From positions 1 through 11,854 of the forward strand of contig JBKEAJ010000051.1 in assembly GCA_047972135.1 (NCBI GenBank): a stretch of 11,854 nt of DNA, read 5' to 3'. The position numbers and the translations under genes were made by a program. The first letter of the stretch is position 1, and each line of letters opens with the position of its first letter. Below the pieces are notes generated by a model. That model did not search any database and was not told where the DNA came from. It saw only the letters and a program-made list of their open reading frames with translations. Shown piece by piece: positions 1 to 5,859 of this stretch. Source of the stretch: JBKEAJ01 sp047972135 (GTDB taxonomy: Bacteria > Bacteroidota > Bacteroidia > Bacteroidales > Prolixibacteraceae).

Positions 1-932
1 GAGCGCACAAAATCAACAATGCGCTTGGGCAAGTCTTGATAGCCGAACGGCTCAACAAAAAGCATATAATAGCAGAGACAGGAGCGGGTCAGCATGGAGT
101 TGCTACGGCTACAGCTTGTGCATTGCGCAACATAAAATGCACGGTTTTTATGGGGGCAGTAGATGTTGAGCGTCAGGCAACAAATGTCAAACGGATGAAA
201 ATGCTTGGAGCAGAAGTCATTGCAGTGCAAAGTGGCAGCAAAACCCTAAAAGACGCTTGCAACGAGGCAATCAGATATTGGATAAACAATTCTAAAGACA
301 CTCATTATGTTATAGGTTCGGTTGTAGGTCCTCATCCCTACCCTGATATGGTGGCAAAATTTCAATCTGTCATCAGCGAAGAAATCCGCAAACAACTAAA
401 AGAGCAGACAGGAAACGAGTTGCCTACTCATGTAGTAGCTTGTCTTGGAGGCGGCAGTAATGCTGCAGGGGCTTTTTATCATTTCATTGACGATGATGGA
501 GTTGAGCTAATCGGAGTTGAAGCAGCAGGGCTTGGGATTGACACCGACAAAACAGCTGCTAGCATTGCTATAGGCTCGGAGGGTGTACTTCACGGCTCAT
601 ACACATATCTGATGCAAGATACTGACGGACAGATAGTAGAGCCTCATTCTATTTCAGCGGGGCTAGATTATCCGGGAATCGGTCCCATCCATTCTTATCT
701 ACACAAAAGTGGACGAGCAAAAATAATCAGTGCCACCGACCAAGAGGCTCTGGATGCAGGTTTTGAGCTTACTCGCATTGAAGGCATCTTGCCCGCATTG
801 GAGTCTGCTCATGCCTTGGCAGCATTATCTCAAATCAAGTTTACACCCTCCAACATCGTAGTGATAAATCTCTCAGGTAGAGGTGATAAAGACTTAGAAA
901 CATATCTGCAACATTGGAAGAATAAAGATTAA
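1..932 (+). CDS. trpB: Tryptophan synthase beta chain (5' end outside window)
   Basis: PLP enzyme that condenses indole, channelled from TrpA, with serine to give tryptophan; cytoplasmic alpha2beta2 complex. The frame is open through the left edge (first full codon at 3), so this is the C-terminal ~310 residues; about 85 N-terminal residues are missing compared with the usual ~395. Visible landmarks: HKINNALGQ at the very start, whose Lys (codon 9-11) is the PLP Schiff-base lysine; ETGAGQHG with the catalytic Glu; GGGSNA at 447-464, the PLP phosphate loop; SAGLDYPGIGP; and LSGRGDKD near the C terminus, whose Ser contacts the PLP ring nitrogen. All key residues seen are intact. An internal TTG at 36 is not a real start because conserved sequence runs upstream of it. 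The gene is followed at 84 nt by a toxin-antitoxin module and then trpA, its natural partner. Confidence 0.97.
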   Translation, partial: AHKINNALGQVLIAERLNKKHIIAETGAGQHGVATATACALRNIKCTVFMGAVDVERQATNVKRMKMLGAEVIAVQSGSKTLKDACNEAIRYWINNSKDTHYVIGSVVGPHPYPDMVAKFQSVISEEIRKQLKEQTGNELPTHVVACLGGGSNAAGAFYHFIDDDGVELIGVEAAGLGIDTDKTAASIAIGSEGVLHGSYTYLMQDTDGQIVEPHSISAGLDYPGIGPIHSYLHKSGRAKIISATDQEALDAGFELTRIEGILPALESAHALAALSQIKFTPSNIVVINLSGRGDKDLETYLQHWKNKD

Positions 933-966
933 AACATTTGCTATTCTGAAAGATAAACAGTAAGTT

Positions 967-983
967 TGTACCACATTGGTACA
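967..983. promoter_or_regulatory. Palindromic operator candidate of the antitoxin
   Basis: TGTACCA-CAT-TGGTACA is a perfect 7-bp inverted repeat with a 3-bp centre, 32 nt before the antitoxin start. YefM-type antitoxins are known to autoregulate by binding palindromes with a TGTACA core, and this site is close to that core. A TTTG at 965-968 overlaps its left edge and could be a -33 element, but the matching -7 region around 991-998 (TATTGAAA) is a poor fit to TAnnTTTG. The operator role is inferred from position and symmetry. Confidence 0.6.
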
Positions 984-1015
984 CCGTCGGTATTGAAAAA
1001 GTAAAAGATAAGATT

Positions 1016-1303
1016 ATGATAATAATAAGCAGCAGAGAATTTAGGGAAAAGCAGGCTAGTTATTTGGACAGGGTTGACGAAGGCGAGGAAGTACTTGTTC
1101 AGCGAGGGAAAAACAAGTCCTACAAAATCAGTGCGGTCAAAAAAGACGACAGTTTGATGACAAAGGAGGAGTTTATTGCGAAGATAGACAGAGCTTTACA
1201 GGAAGCTAAAGAAGGGAAAGGCGTAGTGCTAAGAACAGAAAAAGAACTAAAAGACTATTTCAATGAACTCGAACTACGACATAAAAATCCTACCAACAGC
1301 TGA
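1016..1303 (+). CDS. Phd/YefM-family type II antitoxin
   Basis: A 95-residue protein. The N-terminal half (MIIISSREFREKQASYLD, then EGEEVLVQRGKNKSYKI) is the Phd/YefM DNA-binding dimerisation fold as found in Bacteroidota antitoxins. The C-terminal half, rich in charged residues (LMTKEEF...KIDRALQEAKEGKG), is the kind of segment that wraps and neutralises the toxin. It overlaps the downstream toxin frame by 41 nt (1263-1303), so its last ~13 residues are read over the toxin's 5' end; many relatives overlap by only a few nt. It lies between trpB and trpA and is probably transcribed with them and perhaps also from its own promoter under the palindrome at 967-983. The ATG at 1016 is the only sensible start. 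With the toxin broken, it may persist as a repressor or as an orphan antitoxin acting on related toxins (inference). Confidence 0.9.
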   Translation: MIIISSREFREKQASYLDRVDEGEEVLVQRGKNKSYKISAVKKDDSLMTKEEFIAKIDRALQEAKEGKGVVLRTEKELKDYFNELELRHKNPTNS

Positions 1304-1544
1304 AAAGGATTTAATATCCCTTTTTAAAAGCGAACGTAAAGTTTACACCAAAGCACAAAAACTGATAGTCGAACTCAGGACACATCCCTACACGGGGACA
1401 GGCAAACCCAAGCCTTTAAAGGGTGGTAGAAAAGGACAGTAGTCGAGACGGATAACACAAAAGCATAGGCTAGTGTACGAGGTACAAGATGAAGTGGTAA
1501 CAGTGCTAGTACTTTCAGCATATGGGCATTATGATGATAAATAA
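1263..1544 (+). pseudogene. YoeB/Txe-family mRNA interferase toxin with in-frame amber stop
   Basis: Reading from ATG 1263 gives 59 codons, then TAG (1440-1442), then 33 more codons in the same frame to TAA at 1542-1544. Conceptual ends: MNSNYDIKILPTAEKDL at the start and SAYGHYDDK at the C terminus. The family pattern GTGKPxPLKG...GQWSRRIT...HRLVYEV is plain, with the TAG exactly where Trp of WSRRI belongs, so one G-to-A change (TGG to TAG) explains it. Truncation removes the residues matching the E. coli YoeB catalytic Arg65 and the C-terminal His-Tyr pair, so the short product should be inactive as a ribosome-dependent RNase. The position of YoeB Glu46 reads Lys here (KPKP), which may be subfamily variation or a second lesion. 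No frameshift is seen, which suggests recent inactivation, or a sequencing error. The natural stop is 1 nt before the preferred trpA start. Confidence 0.9.
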
Positions 1545-1545
1545 A

Positions 1546-2406
1546 ATGAACAATACAAAAAAATACATTCAGGCAAGGAAGGATATATTTTCAATATACA
1601 TATTGCCGGACTTCCCTCAAAGAGGAAATTTAAAAGACACAATCCTGTCGCTACAAGCTGCAGGAGTAGACATGCTGGAGCTTGGCATACCGTTTTCCGA
1701 CCCTCTCGCCGATGGTCCGACCATCCAAAAATATAGTCAACAGGCACTTGCAAATGGTTTTTCGATTTCACAACTTTTCAAGGACCTTGATGCTATCAAG
1801 CAGCATGTCAGAATTCCATTGGTGATAATGGGCTATATAAACTCTGTTCTTGCCTACGGGATGGATAGATTTCTGGAACAATGCAAGAGTGTCTATATAG
1901 ATTCTGTCATCCTTCCCGATATGACTCCACATATTTACAAAACCCGCTTTATTGACAAGTTTAAGAAAGCCGGAGTATCCCCTGTATTTTTGGTAACACC
2001 ACAATCCACAGATGAAAAGGTTGAGGAAATAGCAAGTCTATCAGACAGTTTCATTTACGCTGTTTCTGACAATAGTACGACAGGCACTGAATCGGGTAAA
2101 TTCAATGACGACACTATACAGTACTTCAGACGCTTACGGCATAAAATCAATGACATCCCTATTTTGGCAGGTTTTGGCATTCACAACAAGGCAACATTCA
2201 ATCAGGTTTGTTCTGAGCTCAACGGCGGTATCATTGGCAGTGCCTTTTTAAAATCACAAGCAGAAGACATTAGTGTAGAGGAATTTACAGCCAGCATAGT
2301 AGAAACCCTTCAAGTATATCTAAAAAAATGCCCACCCGACAGTTCGCATCCTGAAGAACCTGCAATAACGAGATATTCTGTTATCTTTGCCAAAGATAAA
2401 AAATAG
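1546..2406 (+). CDS. trpA: Tryptophan synthase alpha chain
   Basis: Cleaves indole-3-glycerol phosphate to indole and glyceraldehyde-3-phosphate and feeds indole to TrpB. The TIM-barrel signature MLELGIPFSDPLADGPTIQ is present, with the catalytic Glu (residue 45) and Asp (residue 56). The mobile loop-6 region STTGTES and the phosphate-binding ends of the barrel, LAGFGIHN and GGIIGSAFLK, are also visible. From ATG 1546 it is 286 residues against ~268 in E. coli; the excess is a charged C-terminal tail after about residue 258. In-frame ATGs at 1522, 1531 and 1534 are possible but lie inside the toxin's C-terminal codons; 1546 comes directly after the toxin stop and gives the usual N-terminal length. 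No clear Shine-Dalgarno is seen, as is usual in this phylum. Translation was probably coupled to the upstream toxin frame before that was interrupted (inference). Confidence 0.96.
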   Translation: MNNTKKYIQARKDIFSIYILPDFPQRGNLKDTILSLQAAGVDMLELGIPFSDPLADGPTIQKYSQQALANGFSISQLFKDLDAIKQHVRIPLVIMGYINSVLAYGMDRFLEQCKSVYIDSVILPDMTPHIYKTRFIDKFKKAGVSPVFLVTPQSTDEKVEEIASLSDSFIYAVSDNSTTGTESGKFNDDTIQYFRRLRHKINDIPILAGFGIHNKATFNQVCSELNGGIIGSAFLKSQAEDISVEEFTASIVETLQVYLKKCPPDSSHPEEPAITRYSVIFAKDKK

Positions 2407-2409
2407 ATA

Positions 2410-3750
2410 ATGAAGAAGTTTTTGATAATAGTAGGCATTGTTGTCTTGGCACTTGCTATTGCAGTCTACACACAAGTCCCTAAATTTCGGATTGTTACAG
2501 GTTATTCATCCAAATATCTATGTTCATATTATTTCAACAGCAATAGGGATTGGGACGAAATCATCAAGAGTGATTTGAGCTACGGATTTTTCAAGTATGC
2601 CTCCTACTCCAAAGATGAAGATAATAAGACGGTTACTGCTAGATTTTTAGGGTTCTTGACTCCTCAGACAGCACAGTGGCGCGAAGGTTTTGGAGCGACC
2701 CTACTCTCTCAAGGCAAGATATTACCGACCATGCAGCTCCATCGAAACAAGAGAATACCGACAGCATCTACATGGCCTGTTGACAGAGGCACTCATCCTA
2801 AAATCGACTCTCTTTTTGACATGCAGAAACTACGTTCCACACTGAACGACATTTTCGCGGATATTCAGGAAGACGGTCAAGGCACAAGAGCTGTGGTAGT
2901 GCTTTACGACACGATATTGGTAGCACAAGGGTACGACACCGCACGAGTTAATAAAGACAGCCGAATGCTAGGCTGGTCTATGTCCAAGAGTATTACCGCC
3001 GATTTGTTGGCAATAGCTCAGGAGCAGGGCAAGTTGGATATATCCTCCCCTGCCCCTATATCAGCATGGCAAGAAGACGAGAGAAAAACAATAACTATTG
3101 CAGACTTACTACACATGAATAGCGGTTTGGAATGGAACGAAGACTATGGCGCCGTTACTGACGTTACAACAATGCTCTACAATTCTGGAGACATGGCAGC
3201 TTTCACTGCTGCAAAACCATTAGAGCATAAGCCCAATAACTTCTGGTATTACAGCAGCGGTACGACCAATATTCTAAGCCACATTCTGAAAGAAAGTTTT
3301 GATACACAAGATGAATACAACGACTTTCCATATAAATATCTATTTGACAAGATTTCCACCGACCCAATATTTGAGCAAGACGAGACGGGGACTTACACCG
3401 GTTCATCTTATGTGTATGCCACAGCGGTTGACTGGGCAAGGTTTGGACTATTACACTTAAAACGAGGAAAGTGGCAGGGAGGCGAGCAGATAATTCCCGA
3501 CACATGGTTTGATTATATTACCGAAGCGGCAATAGGCAGCAATGATAAATACGGAGCACAAGTATGGCTCAACAAGGGTAATAAATTTCCCGACCTCCCA
3601 AAAGACATGCATTCTTTCGATGGACATCACGGTCAAATAGTTATGGTGATCCCATCAGAAAACATGGTGATTGTACGCTTAGGACTTAACGAATCCCCCA
3701 AATTTGATTACAATAAGTTTGGCAAAGCGATATTAGACTGTAAAAGATGA
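2410..3750 (+). CDS. Membrane-anchored serine hydrolase, beta-lactamase fold (COG1680-like)
   Basis: A 446-residue protein. Residues 3-20 form a hydrophobic segment (FLIIVGIVVLALAIAVY) that acts as signal anchor or signal peptide, so the catalytic part is expected outside the cytoplasmic membrane. The catalytic set of the class C beta-lactamase/esterase/NylB-like superfamily is visible: Ser-x-x-Lys at Ser190-Lys193 (GWSMSKSIT), Tyr281 in YYSSGTTN, and the third motif as GHHG at 405-408 instead of KTG. Residues ~25-130 form an N-terminal extension of unknown role. The start ATG is 3 nt after the trpA stop, so it is almost certainly translated from the trp mRNA. The substrate cannot be told from sequence; relatives include peptidases, esterases and amide hydrolases. 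Nothing ties it chemically to tryptophan synthesis, so the link may be only transcriptional. Confidence 0.88.
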   Translation: MKKFLIIVGIVVLALAIAVYTQVPKFRIVTGYSSKYLCSYYFNSNRDWDEIIKSDLSYGFFKYASYSKDEDNKTVTARFLGFLTPQTAQWREGFGATLLSQGKILPTMQLHRNKRIPTASTWPVDRGTHPKIDSLFDMQKLRSTLNDIFADIQEDGQGTRAVVVLYDTILVAQGYDTARVNKDSRMLGWSMSKSITADLLAIAQEQGKLDISSPAPISAWQEDERKTITIADLLHMNSGLEWNEDYGAVTDVTTMLYNSGDMAAFTAAKPLEHKPNNFWYYSSGTTNILSHILKESFDTQDEYNDFPYKYLFDKISTDPIFEQDETGTYTGSSYVYATAVDWARFGLLHLKRGKWQGGEQIIPDTWFDYITEAAIGSNDKYGAQVWLNKGNKFPDLPKDMHSFDGHHGQIVMVIPSENMVIVRLGLNESPKFDYNKFGKAILDCKR

Positions 3751-3777
3751 TGTCGAGGTGAATTGTTAATTACAAAC

Positions 3778-3855
3778 GTCATTGCGAGGAGCTGACGACG
3801 AAGCAATCTCTCCCGACAAGGAATGACCAGATTGCCACGCTACGCTCGCAATGAC
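3778..3855. repeat. 78-bp interspersed palindromic repeat (GTCATTGCGAG type)
   Basis: Perfect 11-bp terminal inverted repeats, GTCATTGCGAG (3778-3788) and CTCGCAATGAC (3845-3855), enclose a second inverted pair, GCAATCT (3803-3809) and AGATTGC (3829-3835). The single strand could fold into a long interrupted hairpin. I know elements of this look (GTCATTGCGAGGAGC...GAAGCAATCT...) as multi-copy intergenic palindromes in several bacterial genomes. There is no transposase and no visible target duplication, so it resembles a REP/MITE-like unit rather than an insertion sequence. It lies 27 nt after the serine hydrolase stop and might act as a transcript 3' end or stabiliser. There is no T-run, so it is not a classical terminator. 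Confidence 0.75.
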
Positions 3856-3909
3856 AACAGGACTAGAGTATATCTACCCACACAAAACAACATAGAACCA
3901 AAAAAGAAT

Positions 3910-3917
3910 TATCTTTG
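3910..3917 (+). promoter_or_regulatory. -7 promoter element for the small membrane protein
   Basis: TATCTTTG matches the Bacteroidota -7 consensus TAnnTTTG perfectly and lies 16 nt before the ATG at 3934. No TTTG is seen about 20 nt further upstream, so the -33 part is weak or absent. Confidence 0.6.
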
Positions 3918-3933
3918 TAGAAAATAAAAAGTT

Positions 3934-4185
3934 ATGATGACTGTACTTTTTGCATCTATCATTATCGTTGCCTTTGCCTTTGTGGGCTTGGGTATTACTA
4001 TGATATTAAAGAAAGGCGGGAAGTTTCCGAGCGGACACGTCCACGACAATGAATATCTGAGAAATAACGGCATTGTGTGCATCAAAACGTGGGACAAGGA
4101 GCAACAAGCACCACAGCTTAATTGCGGTCTGTCTGACGACAAAGAAGTATCGCCCGAGTGTGTGGGTTGCGAGTTTATGAAATAA
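3934..4185 (+). CDS. Small single-TM protein with four cysteines, unknown function
   Basis: An 83-residue protein not recognised as a named family. Residues 3-25 (TVLFASIIIVAFAFVGLGITMIL) form one transmembrane helix followed by KKGGK, which by the positive-inside rule favours a cytoplasmic C-terminal part. The soluble tail has His35, His37, Cys49, Cys64, Cys76 and Cys79, the last two in an ECVGCEF CxxC arrangement. This could bind a metal or iron-sulfur cluster or form disulfides (inference). A well-placed -7 element (3910-3917) and a compact, hydrophobic-then-polar design argue for a real gene rather than a chance ORF. ATG at 3937 is an alternative start one codon in. Its stop codon ends 1 nt from the xerD stop on the other strand. 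Confidence 0.75.
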   Translation: MMTVLFASIIIVAFAFVGLGITMILKKGGKFPSGHVHDNEYLRNNGIVCIKTWDKEQQAPQLNCGLSDDKEVSPECVGCEFMK

Positions 4186-4186
4186 G

Positions 4187-5110
4187 CTATTTATCTCTTA
4201 GAGAGCCGTAGGGATGAAATTGTTCAACAGTTTCTTTGAGATATTTTCTATCTAGGTGTGTGTATATTTCGGTTGTTAGGATTGACGAATGTCCAAGCAT
4301 TTCCTGTACTACACGCAAGTCTGCCCCTCCCTCCACGAGATGCGTAGCAAAAGAATGACGGAAAGTGTGTGGACTTACATTCTTATGTATTCCTGCCATT
4401 GCTGCGGCTTCTTTCACGATATTGAAAATCATAACACGCGTCAGACCTCGCCCTCTACGATTTAAGAACAATATATCGGTAGGTTCTTTAGCTGAATTTA
4501 GCACATTCAAGCGATACTCCTCTTCATATCGTCCGACCGACTCAACAGCTCGCTTACCAATGGGTACAAATCTCTGCTTGTCGCCTTTGCCGACGACCCT
4601 TACAAATCCCTCATCAAAAAAGCAGTCGTTCAGAGTCAGACTTGTCAATTCAGAGACACGCAGACCACAGCTGTACAAGACCTCTATTATCGCCTTGTTC
4701 CTTATTCCCTCATTAATTGAGTAGTTTACATTTGCAACAATCTTTTCTATCTCCTGAATATTTAAAGTATCAGGCAGATACCTATTCTGCTTAGGCGAGC
4801 GCAACAAAGCACTTGCATCCTCACCCGTAACACCTTCTCTGTGCAAGTAGCCATAAAAAGATTTCAATCCTGAGATTATCCGCGCTCGCGATGCCAATGC
4901 AAAGTCCTCATCACCGAGAGTGTCAAGAAAGGACTTCATAATATCAATAGAAGTATTCTGCATCTGCACTTCAGGATAAACAGCCACAACAAACTCTGAG
5001 AACATATCAATATCACGCAGATACGCCTCTATTGTATTTGCTGAGAAGACTCTTTCCAGAGTCAGATATATTTTATAGTCGTCCCGAAGTATGTCGAAAT
5101 TGTTATTCAC
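4187..5110 (-). CDS. xerD: Tyrosine recombinase XerD (XerC/D family)
   Basis: Site-specific recombinase that resolves chromosome dimers at dif with a XerC partner. From GTG at 5110 it has 307 residues, against 298 for E. coli XerD. The N-terminal SAM-like core-binding domain covers residues ~5-95 (YLTLERVFSANTIEAYLRD). The catalytic domain carries the full active site: Arg151 (SCGLRVSELTSL), Lys175 (GKGDKQR), His248 and Arg251 (PHTFRHSFATHL), His274 (MLGHSS) and the nucleophile Tyr283 (EIYTHL). The frame stays open up to an ATG at 5266, but that stretch lies inside the tmRNA gene and has no XerD homology; the GTG gives the expected N terminus. Upstream, the tmRNA 3' end is 47 nt away with no terminator seen between. 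Another Xer-type recombinase remains possible, but length and lack of mobile-element context favour the housekeeping enzyme. Confidence 0.92.
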   Translation of the reverse strand: MNNNFDILRDDYKIYLTLERVFSANTIEAYLRDIDMFSEFVVAVYPEVQMQNTSIDIMKSFLDTLGDEDFALASRARIISGLKSFYGYLHREGVTGEDASALLRSPKQNRYLPDTLNIQEIEKIVANVNYSINEGIRNKAIIEVLYSCGLRVSELTSLTLNDCFFDEGFVRVVGKGDKQRFVPIGKRAVESVGRYEEEYRLNVLNSAKEPTDILFLNRRGRGLTRVMIFNIVKEAAAMAGIHKNVSPHTFRHSFATHLVEGGADLRVVQEMLGHSSILTTEIYTHLDRKYLKETVEQFHPYGSLRDK

Positions 5111-5114
5111 AAAG

Positions 5115-5122
5115 CAAATATA
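5115..5122 (-). promoter_or_regulatory. -7 promoter element of xerD, possibly giving a leaderless mRNA
   Basis: On the minus strand this reads TATATTTG, a full match to TAnnTTTG, ending only 4 nt before the GTG start of xerD. With usual spacing, transcription would begin at or just before the start codon. No good TTTG -33 is seen 19-21 nt upstream, so the element could also be fortuitous in AT-rich sequence. Confidence 0.4.
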
Positions 5123-5157
5123 TCGAAAATAATGAGGTGGATACCATTTTCCAAAAG

Positions 5158-5555
5158 TGGAGCTGGCGGGAGTCGAACCCGCGTCCAAACAAGGAAGCCA
5201 TATGCTTTCTACACGCTTAGCTCTATTTAAGTTTTCGAGTATCTGCCGGCTTAGAGCCACCAACATTCAACCTTAGTCTCTAAATTTCGACCTACAACCG
5301 AGACTTTCGCGGGTCTATCCTCTAATTTCTGCGCTTCTGAGTCCGACCGGAAAGAAGAATGTCCATCGGAGAAACGTCTCGTCTCAGCACCTAGTGCCAA
5401 GATAAAGCCTTAATCTACTGTGATTCGATTAGGCAGCAAGAGCATAATTGTCATTGCCAGTTAAAAAAGTTCGACCGTTCAGTTTCACGAGCCTACGAAC
5501 AACGCTCGACGTGCTTACATACCACCTCATCTTGCTGTCAAAACCAGTCAGCCCC
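5158..5555 (-). ncRNA. ssrA: Transfer-messenger RNA (tmRNA)
   Basis: Rescues stalled ribosomes with SmpB and tags the incomplete protein for proteolysis. The 5' end reads GGGGCUGACUGGUUUUGAC and the 3' end GGGUUCGACUCCCGCCAGCUCCA on the minus strand. The seven 5' bases GGGGCUG pair with CAGCUCC at the 3' end to form the acceptor stem (one G-U), and the T-arm GCGGG/CCCGC with a UUCGACU loop is evident. The length is about 398 nt without CCA; the genome continues CTTTT, so CCA must be added after transcription. The tag reading frame lies at 5429-5458. It is preceded by a canonical promoter and followed directly by xerD with no visible terminator, so the 3' end is presumably made by processing. 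Confidence 0.97.
5429..5458 (-). other. tmRNA-encoded degradation tag GNDNYALAA
   Basis: Within ssrA, codons GGC AAT GAC AAT TAT GCT CTT GCT GCC TAA read Gly-Asn-Asp-Asn-Tyr-Ala-Leu-Ala-Ala-stop. The YALAA end is the form used in Bacteroidota and is a target for ClpXP-type proteases. The resume codon is taken as GGC by comparison with known Bacteroidales tags; the upstream codon would be ACT. Confidence 0.9.
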
Positions 5556-5571
5556 GTGGCATTTCAGAGTA

Positions 5572-5603
5572 CAAAGATACAACAGTCACGCCAATACAAC
5601 AAA
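5572..5603 (-). promoter_or_regulatory. Promoter of tmRNA
   Basis: On the minus strand: TTTG (5603-5600), 20-nt spacer, TATCTTTG (5579-5572). This is an exact match to the Bacteroidota consensus TTTG-N19-21-TAnnTTTG. The mature tmRNA 5' end at 5555 is 16 nt past the -7 element, leaving a short leader for RNase P removal. Confidence 0.88.
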
Positions 5604-5619
5604 TCGGACAAAAAGGCAC

Positions 5620-5656
5620 AAAAAAAGAGACCCACATTGTTTGCAAGTCTCTTTTT
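5620..5656 (-). terminator. Rho-independent terminator after tRNA-Pro
   Basis: Perfect 10-bp stem AAAAAGAGAC/GTCTCTTTTT (5647-5656 with 5622-5631) around a 15-nt loop. On the minus strand it ends in a run of seven T. It begins 10 nt after the tRNA-Pro 3' end and separates it from the tmRNA promoter. The A-run on the other arm would also allow function on the + strand, but no + transcript is expected here. Confidence 0.85.
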
Positions 5657-5666
5657 CTGAATTTTG

Positions 5667-5741
5667 TCGGGGTACTAGGATTCGAACCTAGGACCCCCTG
5701 CTCCCAAAGCAGGTGCGCTAACCGGACTGCGCTACACCCCG
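5667..5741 (-). tRNA. tRNA-Pro (anticodon TGG)
   Basis: The minus strand folds into a 75-nt cloverleaf: acceptor CGGGGTG/TACCCCG, anticodon stem CCTGC/GCAGG with loop TTTGGGA giving anticodon TGG, and T-arm CTAGG-TTCGAAT-CCTAG. The discriminator base is A at 5667. CCA is not encoded (genome reads CAA). It has its own promoter and terminator, so it is a single-gene unit. Confidence 0.97.
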
Positions 5742-5761
5742 ATGAATTATTAATTCGGATG

Positions 5762-5793
5762 CAAAATTACTGTATTCGGCATTAAGTACCAAA
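5762..5793 (-). promoter_or_regulatory. Promoter of tRNA-Pro
   Basis: On the minus strand: TTTG (5793-5790), 20-nt spacer, TAATTTTG (5769-5762), an exact consensus Bacteroidota promoter. The mature tRNA 5' end lies 20 nt downstream of the -7 element. The rest of the interval up to 5859 shows no further feature. Confidence 0.88.
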
Positions 5794-5859
5794 TATATTT
5801 GAGCATTTTATTTATCTCTGAGCTTCCTCTTTACACCAACTACCTTATTAACAAGACAA

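Noticed and set aside
1410..1415. Lys in KPKP instead of YoeB Glu46 as a second inactivating lesion
   Set aside because: Some Bacteroidota members of this toxin branch appear, from memory, to have Lys here as well, so it may be normal variation; not counted as a lesion.
1263..1442. A functional short 59-residue toxin
   Set aside because: The truncated product lacks the residues equivalent to YoeB Arg65 and the C-terminal His-Tyr, so ribosome-dependent cleavage is not expected.
3778..3855. The palindromic repeat as a rho-independent terminator
   Set aside because: There is no T-run after either arm and the stem is interrupted, so it fits a dispersed repeat better.
5111..5266. N-terminal extension of XerD to an ATG at 5266
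   Set aside because: This stretch is the 3' part of the tmRNA gene (T-arm and acceptor) plus its trailer, and the extra ~52 residues have no XerD counterpart; GTG 5110 gives the family length.
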